Under the pieces are notes generated by a model. That model was given only the letters and a program-made list of their open reading frames with translations. It was not told the origin of the DNA and searched no databases. From contig JAWLAT010000024.1 of NCBI GenBank assembly GCA_041395325.1, positions 14,518 through 78,517 on the forward strand: 64,000 bases of DNA. Reading direction: 5' to 3'. Each line of letters begins with the position of its first letter. The stretch's first letter is position 1. Below, one piece after another: positions 56,701-64,000 of the stretch. This stretch comes from JAWLAT01 sp041395325. Its GTDB lineage: Bacteria > Pseudomonadota > Gammaproteobacteria > Xanthomonadales > SZUA-5. The position numbers and the translations under genes are program-made.

Positions 56701-59700
56701 TCGATGGCGAGCACCGCGTCCTCGCCAATGGCGAGTTCACCGTCCTCGTTGAGCCAATCAAAATCTTCCACCGTCAGCGCATCTTCCCCGGAGGACGTTT
56801 CCTCGGCATCGCTCTCGGTGGCGGCAGGGGGCTCGACTGGCGCCTCGGCAACTTCGCCGCTGTCTGCTTCGCCAAGCAATCCCGCAGCGTCGGTTGAGTC
56901 CTCGCCAATCAAGCCCAGTTCGGCCAGGAAGTCGCCTTCGTCTTCGACGGCAAGCTCGACGGGCGTTTCGACAGGACCCAGTTCACCTGCCGCTTCGGCG
57001 ATGAAAGCATCCAGGTCGGCCTCTGCCAGGGCTCTGGCTGCAGCGTCCGCGTCAACGGCCACCGACGCCGATTCGTCTTCGGGCGGCGCCGGCACCTCAT
57101 CGCTCAGATCCGATGATTCAACGATGTCCTCACCGGCGTCGAAGATCTCGGTGATCTCGGCCCCAGCCAAGGTCTCGCCGAGCTCCGCCTGGGTGGACTC
57201 CAATTCTTCGTCACCGAGACCCGAGTCCTGACCGTCAGTGGATGCAGTTTCAGTTTCCGCCTCCGCCTCATACCAGGGGCGGGGCTCCTCTGCTGCGGCC
57301 ACTTCGGTGTCTGCCTCAAGCTCCACCTGATCGACAACGGAATCCATGCCCAACTCGTCAATGAGCGCGGCTGCCTCCTCACCCAGATCGGCCTCATACC
57401 AGGGACGCTCCTCGGCCTCGGCCTCGGTCTCAGTCCCTTGCTGCTCGATATCACCGACCGCCTCCGAGCCCGCCCGGTCTGATTCGGCTTCGTCGTGGCT
57501 GGCGTCTTCGGCCATATGGATCCCAAAGGCCTGGTAGCCGCGCTCGACCACCGGCAGATCATCCCGCAGCGCAACGGCCGCATTGATGAGTTCCTGCAGA
57601 TCAGGAAGGGATTCACTCTTCTCCAGACACACCATGCAATCGTCGATGGCGTCGGCAGCCTCGGTCAGCAGATCCGCCGCCCGCCGTTCGACTGGCAAAT
57701 CGTGACCCCGCGCGCGCTTGAGGTAGCCCTCGAGTGGCGAGACCAGGCCGGCGATCGACGGCAATTCGACCATCGAAACCGCGCCATTGAGCGTGTGAAC
57801 GGCGCGCAGCAACTCCTCGGTCGCCATCATCGGCTCACCCTGAGCGTACCAATCGCCCAGATAGTCGCGCACGGTCTGCAGATGAGCGCTCACTTCACTG
57901 CGCAAAATCTCCATCAGCACCGGATCGACGTCCAGCGGCGATGACAGCGCTTCCGCCTCTTCCTCAGTGGATGCATCCGCTGCGGCGGCGGACGTGTCAC
58001 CCACGAGATCAGAATCAGCGTCCTCGACATCGGATTCGGCGATCTGCTCGACATCTTCTATTGCAGCGATCGACACCTCGGCACCGTCGTCGGTGCCAGG
58101 AACGACTTCATCTACTGCTGCCTGAGTGCCCGCCTCCGGCGCAGCAGCGACCTTGTCGTCTGCGGTCGGGGCGGGCTCAGCTTTTGGGAGCCATACCTCC
58201 TCACCCGCTGCCAACCTGTCGGCACACCACATGATCGCGCCAATGTTGGTTTGCGGTGGTCCGTCTCCTCGCAATGCGGCGAGCAATTCGGGCAAGGCCG
58301 CTATGGCCTTGTCCATCAGGTCCAGCATGGCTGGTGAGACCGCAATGGTCTTGTCCAGCACCCGATTCAGCATGTTCTCGATCTTCCACGAGAACTCGCC
58401 GATGGCCAGCGCGCCAACCAGGCGACCGCTGCCCTTGAGGGTATGGAAGCTGCGCCGAACCGGCTTCAGCTTCTCCTGGTCGCCCTGATCGGCTACCCAG
58501 GCTGGATATTGTCGGTTCAGGTTCTCCAGTTCGTCCTGGACTTCTTCGACGAAGACCTCGCGGATTTCTTCGTCGATTTCGTCAGACGGCACCGCCTGGA
58601 AGCCAGAGTCCGGCACCTCCAGCGCGGGTGTCGGCGGGACCACCGGCGCAACAGCCGGAACCTCGGCCACCGCAACTTCGTCAATTTCGGCGATGCCGGT
58701 ATCGACCGACACGGTTGCTTCGAGATCCTGATCCAGCTCGAAGTCGGACGTCAGACTGAGTTCGGTCAGCTCGACCTGCTCGCTGGCCAACTCGGCTGCC
58801 AGGGGGTCGACTTCGACCTCCTCAATGTCCGCAACCGGGCTGTCGCTGGCGAATTCCGACACATCCGCGATGGCTTCCTCGCTCAAATCCTCGGCGCTGG
58901 CCTCGTACCATTTCGGTCCGTCATCAGCGGAGGAAAGCGCCGGCGTCTGTTCGTCGGAGAGCGAGATTTCTTCGGCCTCCAGATCGGCTTCTGCGGTGTC
59001 GGTTGGCCCGGTCGCAGCCAACGGCTCCATCTCCCAGGAGAAGGCCGGGACCTCCTCGGCTTCGGCCTCGACTTCGGCTTCGGCTTCGGCTTCGAACAAG
59101 CCTGTCTCAAGTGGCGCTGCTTCCGCGTCCGCTTCGCCGGTCTCCAGCGGGAAATCCAGTGACAGCGTGGTGTCCTCGCGCTCTTCCACACCGTCTGCCG
59201 CTTGCAGCAGAGTCTCCTCGACCAGCGCTTCGCTGTCCTGTCGAGCCTCTTCAGCATCGCTGTCGAAACTCAATCCATGCAGTTCGGTTTCGGCCAGGTT
59301 GCTGCCTTCGACATTCGACTCACCCACGACCAGCGCTTCCAGGCCTTCGCCTGGCGCGATCTCCACTGCCGTCTGCAGACCAAGCGACTCTCGTTCGTCT
59401 GGACCATCGGCGACGCCATCAACTTCCGCGGATTGCTCGGTCGAAACCGCTTCCACTGGCGGCAGATCGATGCTGAGCATGTGCTCGTCGTCGACCGGCT
59501 CGACCACCTGCTCGGCGCTGCCCTCGGACATGAAGTCGCCGCCGAACGAAGGCAACTGACTGCTCGTGGCGTCCGAGTCCGGGGCAATTTCTGCGCTGTC
59601 CTCCGCTTCCGGCAGCATCTCCGGCAACGGCCAGTAACCGAGCGCCTCCAGACTGCGCTGAGTGACCTCCAGAATGCGTTCACGGTTGCCACGTTGATCA

Positions 59701-61331
59701 CGCAGCGCTTCCATGTAGTACTCAATGCTGGCCAGTGCATCGGCCAGCAGGTCGAGTTGCTCACCACTGGGCACGCGACGGTACTTCAGCAACTCCATGT
59801 CGATGAATCGGGTGATGCCATGCAGCAGCGAGGCGGCATCCGGGAGATTGAGCATCCGCAAGGCGCCCGTGATCTCTTCCAGCAGCCTGGGCAGTTCCTC
59901 GATCTTGCTGTGATCCCACGGTGATTCAATGAACGCGACGATGTCCTGCTTGGCCTGTTGGACGTTGGTCTGCGCCTCCTTCATCGTCGCATCGAGGATC
60001 TGTCGAACCTCGGCCTGCGGCAGTTCCAGTCCCGCGTCGCCGCCATCCTTCGCTGCGCCGCTGTCACGCCCCAGGTGCGCGATGTGGTCGTCGAGCGACG
60101 ATTCGACGTAAAGCAGCGCCCCAGCGATATCGAGCAGTGTGTTCTCGTCGGCGGGCCGTTCCCCAGCGACGACCTGGTCGACGGTGTCTTTCTGGTCCAG
60201 CACCAAGCGCCGCGGCACGCCCAGGCCGAGCATGCCCAGGGTGTCGGCAACCCGCTGCAGGGCCTCGCGCTGCGGGTCCAGTTCGGCCACGTTGCCATTG
60301 CCCGTGCGCAGGAACAGATCGAGCGCGTCCTTGACCCGCAACACGTCTTCCTTGATCGCGTCGCCGACCGTGTCCAGCAACTGCCGGTTGGCACCAGACA
60401 TCACGCCGCGGGCGTGCTCAAGTTCTTCCGAACTGGGCAACAGCTCGCGCAGGCCATACAACTCGCGGATCGCATCGACGCGATCGCCCGCGCCATCGAC
60501 CTGGGCGAGGTAATAGAGCAGGTTCTTGGTCAACTCAAGCGGCGGCTGACGCACAAACCAGGCTTCGCCATGATCGACCAGATTCTTGATTTCACGGTCG
60601 ACTCGACCGACGAGCAGCTTGACCGAGACCGAGGAGTCCACCTTGTCGGCCCGCACCGCGTCGAGCAATCCACCGCCGACCCACCACAGACGACGGCCGT
60701 CGACCTGGGCAGTTGCGGCCTGCAAGCGGTCGAGAATCAACGCCAGTCTGGCGGTATTGGCACTGACATCTTCGCCCTTGAACCACTTCAGCAGGCCCAG
60801 CTGGAACGCCATCCGCAGACGGGCCGCATTGGCCTTGAGGACGGGCTCGGGCAGCGCATGCTCGGGTCCGGAAACATTGGCCGGCAGCGAGCGTGACAGA
60901 TCCGGGGAAAACAGCGCCGTTTCGGTCAGCAGCTTTTCACCACGGCAGGCGCGCAGATCATTCAGCAACGGCAGCAACACGATCGGAATATCGCGATGGC
61001 CACTCTGCAGCCGGTCCAGATAGTCCGGCACTTGCAGCATGCCGCGCATGAGGATCTGGTAAGCCTCTTCGGTCTGCCGAACCTTGCCGTCGAGCAGGGC
61101 CTGCGCCAAGCGCTCCATCTCCTCGACCACCATGGCAGCGCCATACAGCTCGACCATGCGCAGCGTCCCCTGCACCTGATGCAGGTAGCTGGCACAGAAG
61201 CGCATCAGGCTCGCGTCCTGGGGGTCCTCGACGTAGGACTCCAGCGACTGACGGGCCTGCTTGAGGGTGTCCTCAAGCTCCTGCTTGACCCAGTTCAGGG
61301 TGGTGAAATCGATTTCGTAATTGCTGTTCAT
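53697..61331 (-). CDS. chpA: Giant multi-Hpt CheA-type kinase ChpA/PilL
   Basis: The 2544-residue protein controls type IV pilus activity. It has several Hpt-like modules: near residue 51 (LHQVQGTLRMV), an H-less copy (ITGALRMLNL), FHTLKGSG near 962, VHTLNGAVSM near 1177 and LHTLKGGARMAG near 1778. Acidic linkers of hundreds of residues separate them. The kinase core follows: dimerisation helices, N box NALAHGLETPEHR near 2127, DDGRGMDRDAI and GRGVGMDVV. A CheW-like domain and a C-terminal receiver come last (VVDDSITM near 2422, Asp in LLDIEMPRMDG near 2467). Confidence 0.93.
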   Translation of the reverse strand: MNSNYEIDFTTLNWVKQELEDTLKQARQSLESYVEDPQDASLMRFCASYLHQVQGTLRMVELYGAAMVVEEMERLAQALLDGKVRQTEEAYQILMRGMLQVPDYLDRLQSGHRDIPIVLLPLLNDLRACRGEKLLTETALFSPDLSRSLPANVSGPEHALPEPVLKANAARLRMAFQLGLLKWFKGEDVSANTARLALILDRLQAATAQVDGRRLWWVGGGLLDAVRADKVDSSVSVKLLVGRVDREIKNLVDHGEAWFVRQPPLELTKNLLYYLAQVDGAGDRVDAIRELYGLRELLPSSEELEHARGVMSGANRQLLDTVGDAIKEDVLRVKDALDLFLRTGNGNVAELDPQREALQRVADTLGMLGLGVPRRLVLDQKDTVDQVVAGERPADENTLLDIAGALLYVESSLDDHIAHLGRDSGAAKDGGDAGLELPQAEVRQILDATMKEAQTNVQQAKQDIVAFIESPWDHSKIEELPRLLEEITGALRMLNLPDAASLLHGITRFIDMELLKYRRVPSGEQLDLLADALASIEYYMEALRDQRGNRERILEVTQRSLEALGYWPLPEMLPEAEDSAEIAPDSDATSSQLPSFGGDFMSEGSAEQVVEPVDDEHMLSIDLPPVEAVSTEQSAEVDGVADGPDERESLGLQTAVEIAPGEGLEALVVGESNVEGSNLAETELHGLSFDSDAEEARQDSEALVEETLLQAADGVEEREDTTLSLDFPLETGEADAEAAPLETGLFEAEAEAEVEAEAEEVPAFSWEMEPLAATGPTDTAEADLEAEEISLSDEQTPALSSADDGPKWYEASAEDLSEEAIADVSEFASDSPVADIEEVEVDPLAAELASEQVELTELSLTSDFELDQDLEATVSVDTGIAEIDEVAVAEVPAVAPVVPPTPALEVPDSGFQAVPSDEIDEEIREVFVEEVQDELENLNRQYPAWVADQGDQEKLKPVRRSFHTLKGSGRLVGALAIGEFSWKIENMLNRVLDKTIAVSPAMLDLMDKAIAALPELLAALRGDGPPQTNIGAIMWCADRLAAGEEVWLPKAEPAPTADDKVAAAPEAGTQAAVDEVVPGTDDGAEVSIAAIEDVEQIAESDVEDADSDLVGDTSAAAADASTEEEAEALSSPLDVDPVLMEILRSEVSAHLQTVRDYLGDWYAQGEPMMATEELLRAVHTLNGAVSMVELPSIAGLVSPLEGYLKRARGHDLPVERRAADLLTEAADAIDDCMVCLEKSESLPDLQELINAAVALRDDLPVVERGYQAFGIHMAEDASHDEAESDRAGSEAVGDIEQQGTETEAEAEERPWYEADLGEEAAALIDELGMDSVVDQVELEADTEVAAAEEPRPWYEAEAETETASTDGQDSGLGDEELESTQAELGETLAGAEITEIFDAGEDIVESSDLSDEVPAPPEDESASVAVDADAAARALAEADLDAFIAEAAGELGPVETPVELAVEDEGDFLAELGLIGEDSTDAAGLLGEADSGEVAEAPVEPPAATESDAEETSSGEDALTVEDFDWLNEDGELAIGEDAVLAIDDEPVLLADAPEEALADNGGLIAEESTEAVIADSGLVFEEFETELEELGELASAESNEVASPDSISIDEEVDAIQSVESDGGAFDELDLGALIGAETVGEGASSDTEITEQSTEDRAEQISEIVDDAPALSSDERDEQTVELEEAGVADIELALNTGDANEMAPAETDAAAAVSRARMPVDPHPEAPLDTSDLDEELLDIFLQEGAEILDQSDGMMAELRQAPDDRETIAGLQRELHTLKGGARMAGVAPIGDLSHAMESLFEALVEGRTDVPGRHMVDVLEHSFDALHRMVQRVRQGRAIATPDQTISVLESLERGELPSFLTEAPTAQDTDVVAPGAAVEETPPEAPAEVVESAKPVPIQPPRPDRLRRTAMDEEEPQRMMQQEVIRVRADLIDNLVNFAGEVSIYRSRLEAQIGGFRFNLVEFDQTVTRLREQLRKLEMETEAQILSRYQREMENLPGNPEFDPLELDRFSTLQQLSRALAESVSDLLSLQNLMDDIARQSETLLLQQSRVSSDLQEGLMRTRMVPFESLVPRLRRIMRQTSGELGKRAQLRVEGAQGEMDRTVLERMTAPLEHMLRNALAHGLETPEHRRIIGKPEEGTIGINVSRDATEVVIRITDDGRGMDRDAIRSKAVERGLIRDDAQLTDRDLFQFVLETGFSTATEVSKIAGRGVGMDVVNSEIRQLGGSLQIDSERGRGTIFTVRLPFTLAVTQAILIKLADALFAVPMTSIQGVMRMSRKDFEQRQIDQQTEVTYGGETYHIYDLGDLLGNPVNHTGDDGQIPLVMTRTGDQRAAIRVSTVIGSREIVVKSVGPQLSSVPGFFGATIMGDGSVVVILDLAPLVRHGAALRQAPELAAEIEAELPPPAPIRKAPLVMVVDDSITMRKVTSRVLERHDLDVVTAKDGLDAVEQLQDKIPDVMLLDIEMPRMDGYELATYMKNDPRLRKVPIIMITSRTGEKHRQRALEIGVERYLGKPYQENDLLQNVREALGQGATDGVN

Positions 61332-61380
61332 GTGCGCGCCCTCCGCTGAGCGGGCCTGCCCTGATTCGTCGTTGCTGCGT

Positions 61381-62292
61381 TCAAGGAGTCGCCCCCTCGA
61401 TGCGTCGATAGGCGAGCACCTGCCGGTTGCTCACCCGCTCCAATCCCGGATGCGTCCATTGCGTCACCTCGCCGGGCCCGAGGATCATCACGGCACCCGG
61501 CTTGAGCAGCCGGGCAAAGCCCTCCAGCATCTCCGTACGCCGCTCGCGCGGGAAGTAGATCAATACGTTCTGGCAGAAAATCAAATCCAGTTCCTTGACC
61601 GGTGCACGCCCCAGATCAAGCAAGTTGAACACCGAGAAGGCGACGCGACGTCGCAGCTTCTCGTCGATCTCGAAACTCTCCCGGCCCACATCGTGCAGGT
61701 AGCGTGCGGCCAGCTCGGTTGGAATCTCCGCTCGCCGGTGGTTGCTGTAGCGAGCAGTTCGACCGACGGCCAGTGCCGGCTGCGACACATCAGTGGCGGT
61801 GATCCCGAAGTACGAGCGTCCGGGCACCATGCCCAGCACCTGATCGAGCAACATCGCCAGTGAGTAGGCCTCCTCACCGGTGGCGCAACCCACGCTCCAG
61901 GCATGCAAGGACCCATCCCAGGCCAGCGATGCCGTGCGCTCCGGCAGCCAGCTGCTGGCCAGGAACTCATACGAAGGACCATGTCGAAAAAAGCGGGTTT
62001 CGTGGATGGTCAGTCGGTCGACCAGCGTGGCCCATTCGACGGCAGCCCTGGGGCCGCCCTGCAGATCCTCGTAGTAGTTTTCGAAGTTGGTGTACCCGGT
62101 TTCCCGCATCCGGCCACGCAAGTTGCTGACCAGAAAGCTGCGGCGCGTGGTTGGAACCACAATGCCCGTGCGCTGTTCCAGCAGCTTGACCCAGCGACGG
62201 AACAGGTCTTCATCCATGCCCGGCAGGTCGAAGCCCGGGGGCCGAGCGCCCGCGCCGCCCTGACCGTCACCTGCCAATGGCACTTCCGTCAC
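61381..62292 (-). CDS. pilK: CheR-type methyltransferase PilK
   Basis: The 303-residue SAM-dependent methyltransferase has the CheR fold: an N-terminal helical domain with TRFFRHGPSYEFL, the SAM loop VGCATGEEAYSLAML and LIFCQNVLIYFPRERR. It methylates glutamates of PilJ. It lies 49 bp before chpA and 15 bp after pilJ. Confidence 0.92.
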   Translation of the reverse strand: MTEVPLAGDGQGGAGARPPGFDLPGMDEDLFRRWVKLLEQRTGIVVPTTRRSFLVSNLRGRMRETGYTNFENYYEDLQGGPRAAVEWATLVDRLTIHETRFFRHGPSYEFLASSWLPERTASLAWDGSLHAWSVGCATGEEAYSLAMLLDQVLGMVPGRSYFGITATDVSQPALAVGRTARYSNHRRAEIPTELAARYLHDVGRESFEIDEKLRRRVAFSVFNLLDLGRAPVKELDLIFCQNVLIYFPRERRTEMLEGFARLLKPGAVMILGPGEVTQWTHPGLERVSNRQVLAYRRIEGATP

Positions 62293-62307
62293 CGGTCAGT
62301 TTCCTGT

Positions 62308-64000
62308 TCAGGTCGGCAGCTTGAAGTCGGCCACCGAACGGCGCAGGTCCGCCGCCAGCTGTGCCAGGTTGCCGATCGACTCTGCCGTTTGACTGGCGCC
62401 GACCGAGGTCTGTGTCGTGATCTCCTGAATGACGTTCATGGTGGCGGAGATGTTGGTGGCTGCTGCGGACTGCTGGCGAGCGGCTTCGGAGATGTTCTGA
62501 ATCAGGTCTGCCAAGTCATTGGAGACCTTTTCGATCTCACCCAGTGCCAGACCGGCGTCCTCGGCCAGGCGGGCACCGGCGACCACCTCGGCGGTGGTCT
62601 GTTCCATCGAACTCACCGCTTCGTTGGTGTCGGACTGAATGGTCTGGACCAGCGTTTCGATTCGCTTCGTTGCATTCGATGCGCGCTCTGCCAGTCGTTG
62701 CACTTCGTCGGCCACGACCGCGAACCCGCGACCGGCCTCACCGGCGGAGGCGGCCTGAATGGCGGCGTTCAGTGCCAGGATGTTCGTCTGCTCGGCAATA
62801 TCGTTAATCAGTTCGACGATCGAGCCGATTTCCTGTGACGACTCACCCAGTCGCTTGATTCGCTTGGACGTTTCCTGGATCTGGTCACGAATGTTGTCCA
62901 TGCCCTGAATCGTCTGACGCACGATCGCAGCGCCCTTGCCGGCGATCTGCACCGAGCGTTGCGCCACGTCCGCGCTCTCGGCCGAGTTGCGCGATACCTC
63001 GTCAATCGAGACTGCGATCTCGTTGATCGCGGCCGATGCCGACGTGATCTGCTGCGCCTGATGCTCGGCGGCCTCGGCCAGATGCATGGCGGTGGCCTGC
63101 GTTTCCTGGGCTGCGGCAGCCACCTGCACGGCGGTTTCGTTGATGGTGGTGACCAGTGATCGCAGTGCCTCGACAGCGAAGTTGATGGAGTCCGCGATCG
63201 CGCCGGTGATGTCCTCGGTCACGGTGGCGCGTACCGTCAGGTCGCCTTCTGCCAAGGATCCCATCTCGTCCAGCAGACGCAGAATGGCCTCCTGGTTGCG
63301 CTGGTTCAGCTCGGCGGTGACTTTCAGTCGACGCTGCTGGTCGCGCAGGTAGACGAAACCCAGTCCCAACAGACAGATACCCATGACCACGCCAGCACCG
63401 ATGGCCACATACAGGGACGGGAAGGGCCGCAGTTCGCTCTGCTCGGAGTAATTCACCTCCAGCAGCTTGGCGTTCTCCAGCAACGCGTTGGAGTTCAGCG
63501 AGACGGTGTCGGCGGCTTGCTGCACGTCAGCCAGATCGCTGGAGCCCTTGACGATGCCTTCGACGTACTGGCCGATTTCCAGAAAGATGTCTCGGACCTC
63601 ACCGAGGATGCCCTGGGCCTGCTGCACGTCAATCTGCCGGATACCGAGTTCGGCATTGCCGTTTTGCAGACCATCCAGCACGCGCCCGAAGATGGCGGCG
63701 TCACGATTGAAGCCGTCGGCCGCCGTGGTGTCACCCTGCATGATTTCGCCCAGTCGGCGCAGCAGTCGGTCGGCCAGCGTCACCTGGCGGCCCGCGATGT
63801 AGATCTGATCGCCCGGAGCGCCGCGTTCGGCCAGCACCTTGACGATTTCGTCCGATCGCGCCTGCAGCAGCGGGACCCGCTGCTCGAACTGCGACTGGAT
63901 GTCGGTCATCTCCAGAACGATGTCTTCCTTGGCCAGAATGTTGCTGGAGGCCGCAGCGATTTCGGTCCAGGTAGAGACGACCTGAGTCAGTGCCGGCTCG
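62308..64000 (-). CDS. pilJ: Type IV pilus chemoreceptor PilJ, 5' truncated by the window edge
   Basis: The frame stays open to base 64000, so the start lies beyond the window; about 563 residues are visible. They comprise the second part of the periplasmic PilJ sensor (helical, with IQSQFEQRVPLLQARSDEIVKVL), a membrane helix (LYVAIGAGVVMGICLLGLGFVYL), a HAMP-like linker and the MCP signalling domain with the hairpin tip INDIAEQTNILALNAAIQAASAGEAGRGFAVVADEVQRLAERA. The ATG at 63909 is internal. PilG, PilH and PilI would be expected upstream. Confidence 0.94.
   Translation of the reverse strand, partial: EPALTQVVSTWTEIAAASSNILAKEDIVLEMTDIQSQFEQRVPLLQARSDEIVKVLAERGAPGDQIYIAGRQVTLADRLLRRLGEIMQGDTTAADGFNRDAAIFGRVLDGLQNGNAELGIRQIDVQQAQGILGEVRDIFLEIGQYVEGIVKGSSDLADVQQAADTVSLNSNALLENAKLLEVNYSEQSELRPFPSLYVAIGAGVVMGICLLGLGFVYLRDQQRRLKVTAELNQRNQEAILRLLDEMGSLAEGDLTVRATVTEDITGAIADSINFAVEALRSLVTTINETAVQVAAAAQETQATAMHLAEAAEHQAQQITSASAAINEIAVSIDEVSRNSAESADVAQRSVQIAGKGAAIVRQTIQGMDNIRDQIQETSKRIKRLGESSQEIGSIVELINDIAEQTNILALNAAIQAASAGEAGRGFAVVADEVQRLAERASNATKRIETLVQTIQSDTNEAVSSMEQTTAEVVAGARLAEDAGLALGEIEKVSNDLADLIQNISEAARQQSAAATNISATMNVIQEITTQTSVGASQTAESIGNLAQLAADLRRSVADFKLPT

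Noticed and set aside
56104..57231. A Ser-rich 375-residue open frame opposite chpA.
   Set aside because: It mirrors the Glu/Asp/Ser-rich linker codons of chpA and has no start signal or homology.

Overview
The window is GC-rich chromosomal DNA with short intergenic gaps and typical AAGGAG-type ribosome sites. It carries single-copy housekeeping genes (mutS, holA, nadD, rsfS, rlmH), a cyanide-insensitive-type cytochrome bd pair, a type IV pilus Chp chemosensory cluster and secreted S8 and M14 peptidases. This gene set suggests a gammaproteobacterium of the Xanthomonadales/Lysobacterales type. That placement is inferred from gene content; no rRNA or tRNA gene is visible. No insertion sequence, prophage or CRISPR array was recognised.

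Layout. 1-3014: end of a VWA gene and a SWIM zinc-finger gene (yehP/yehQ-like pair). 3033-4580: a ferredoxin / flavin reductase / truncated globin fusion. 4727-7297: mutS. 7301-23703: an envelope and stress-protein island with MscS, hemerythrin, DUF389, entericidin, cardiolipin synthase, glycine-zipper and coiled-coil lipoproteins, LytM peptidase, BLUF photoreceptor, Crp/Fnr regulator, BON proteins, a YqjD/YqjE-like operon with an AI-2E-family permease, a BON-MscS channel, a DUF2383 protein and CsbD. 23761-29657: two translationally coupled histidine-kinase proteins, TspO, a DUF1328 protein and an AlgB-like sigma-54 activator. 29810-34183: giant secreted subtilase and a lipoprotein. 34340-37940: long-chain acyl-CoA ligase, M20 peptidase and a membrane protein. 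38073-41139: GbsR/MarR-type regulator and cydAB (cioAB type). 41130-43228: divergent oxidoreductase and LysR regulator. 43349-48042: an unknown exported protein and a secreted M14 carboxypeptidase. 48055-50890 (minus): rlmH, rsfS, nadD, holA. 50899-64000 (minus): chpC, chpB, chpA, pilK, pilJ, in the same order as the Pseudomonas aeruginosa Pil-Chp cluster.

Main discovery. Nearly every transcription unit of the 7.3-28 kb island is preceded by a sigma-54 (RpoN) -24/-12 element, TGGCACG-N4-TTGCA-like with GG-N10-GC geometry. I count ten: nine with intact spacing and GC at -12, and one weaker. They precede mscS, the hemerythrin-DUF389 pair, entericidin, cardiolipin synthase, the glycine-zipper lipoprotein operon, a two-BON protein (weak), the YqjD-like operon, the BON-MscS channel, the three-BON protein and the DUF1328 protein. 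Upstream of them lies a recurring TGCA-N3-TGC motif, a candidate enhancer, and in several cases an IHF consensus just upstream of -24. The only sigma-54 activator in the window is the AlgB-like regulator at 28290-29657, immediately upstream of one target. I infer an RpoN/AlgB-controlled envelope-stress regulon clustered around its activator. All of this was read by eye and needs a genome-wide motif scan and experiment.
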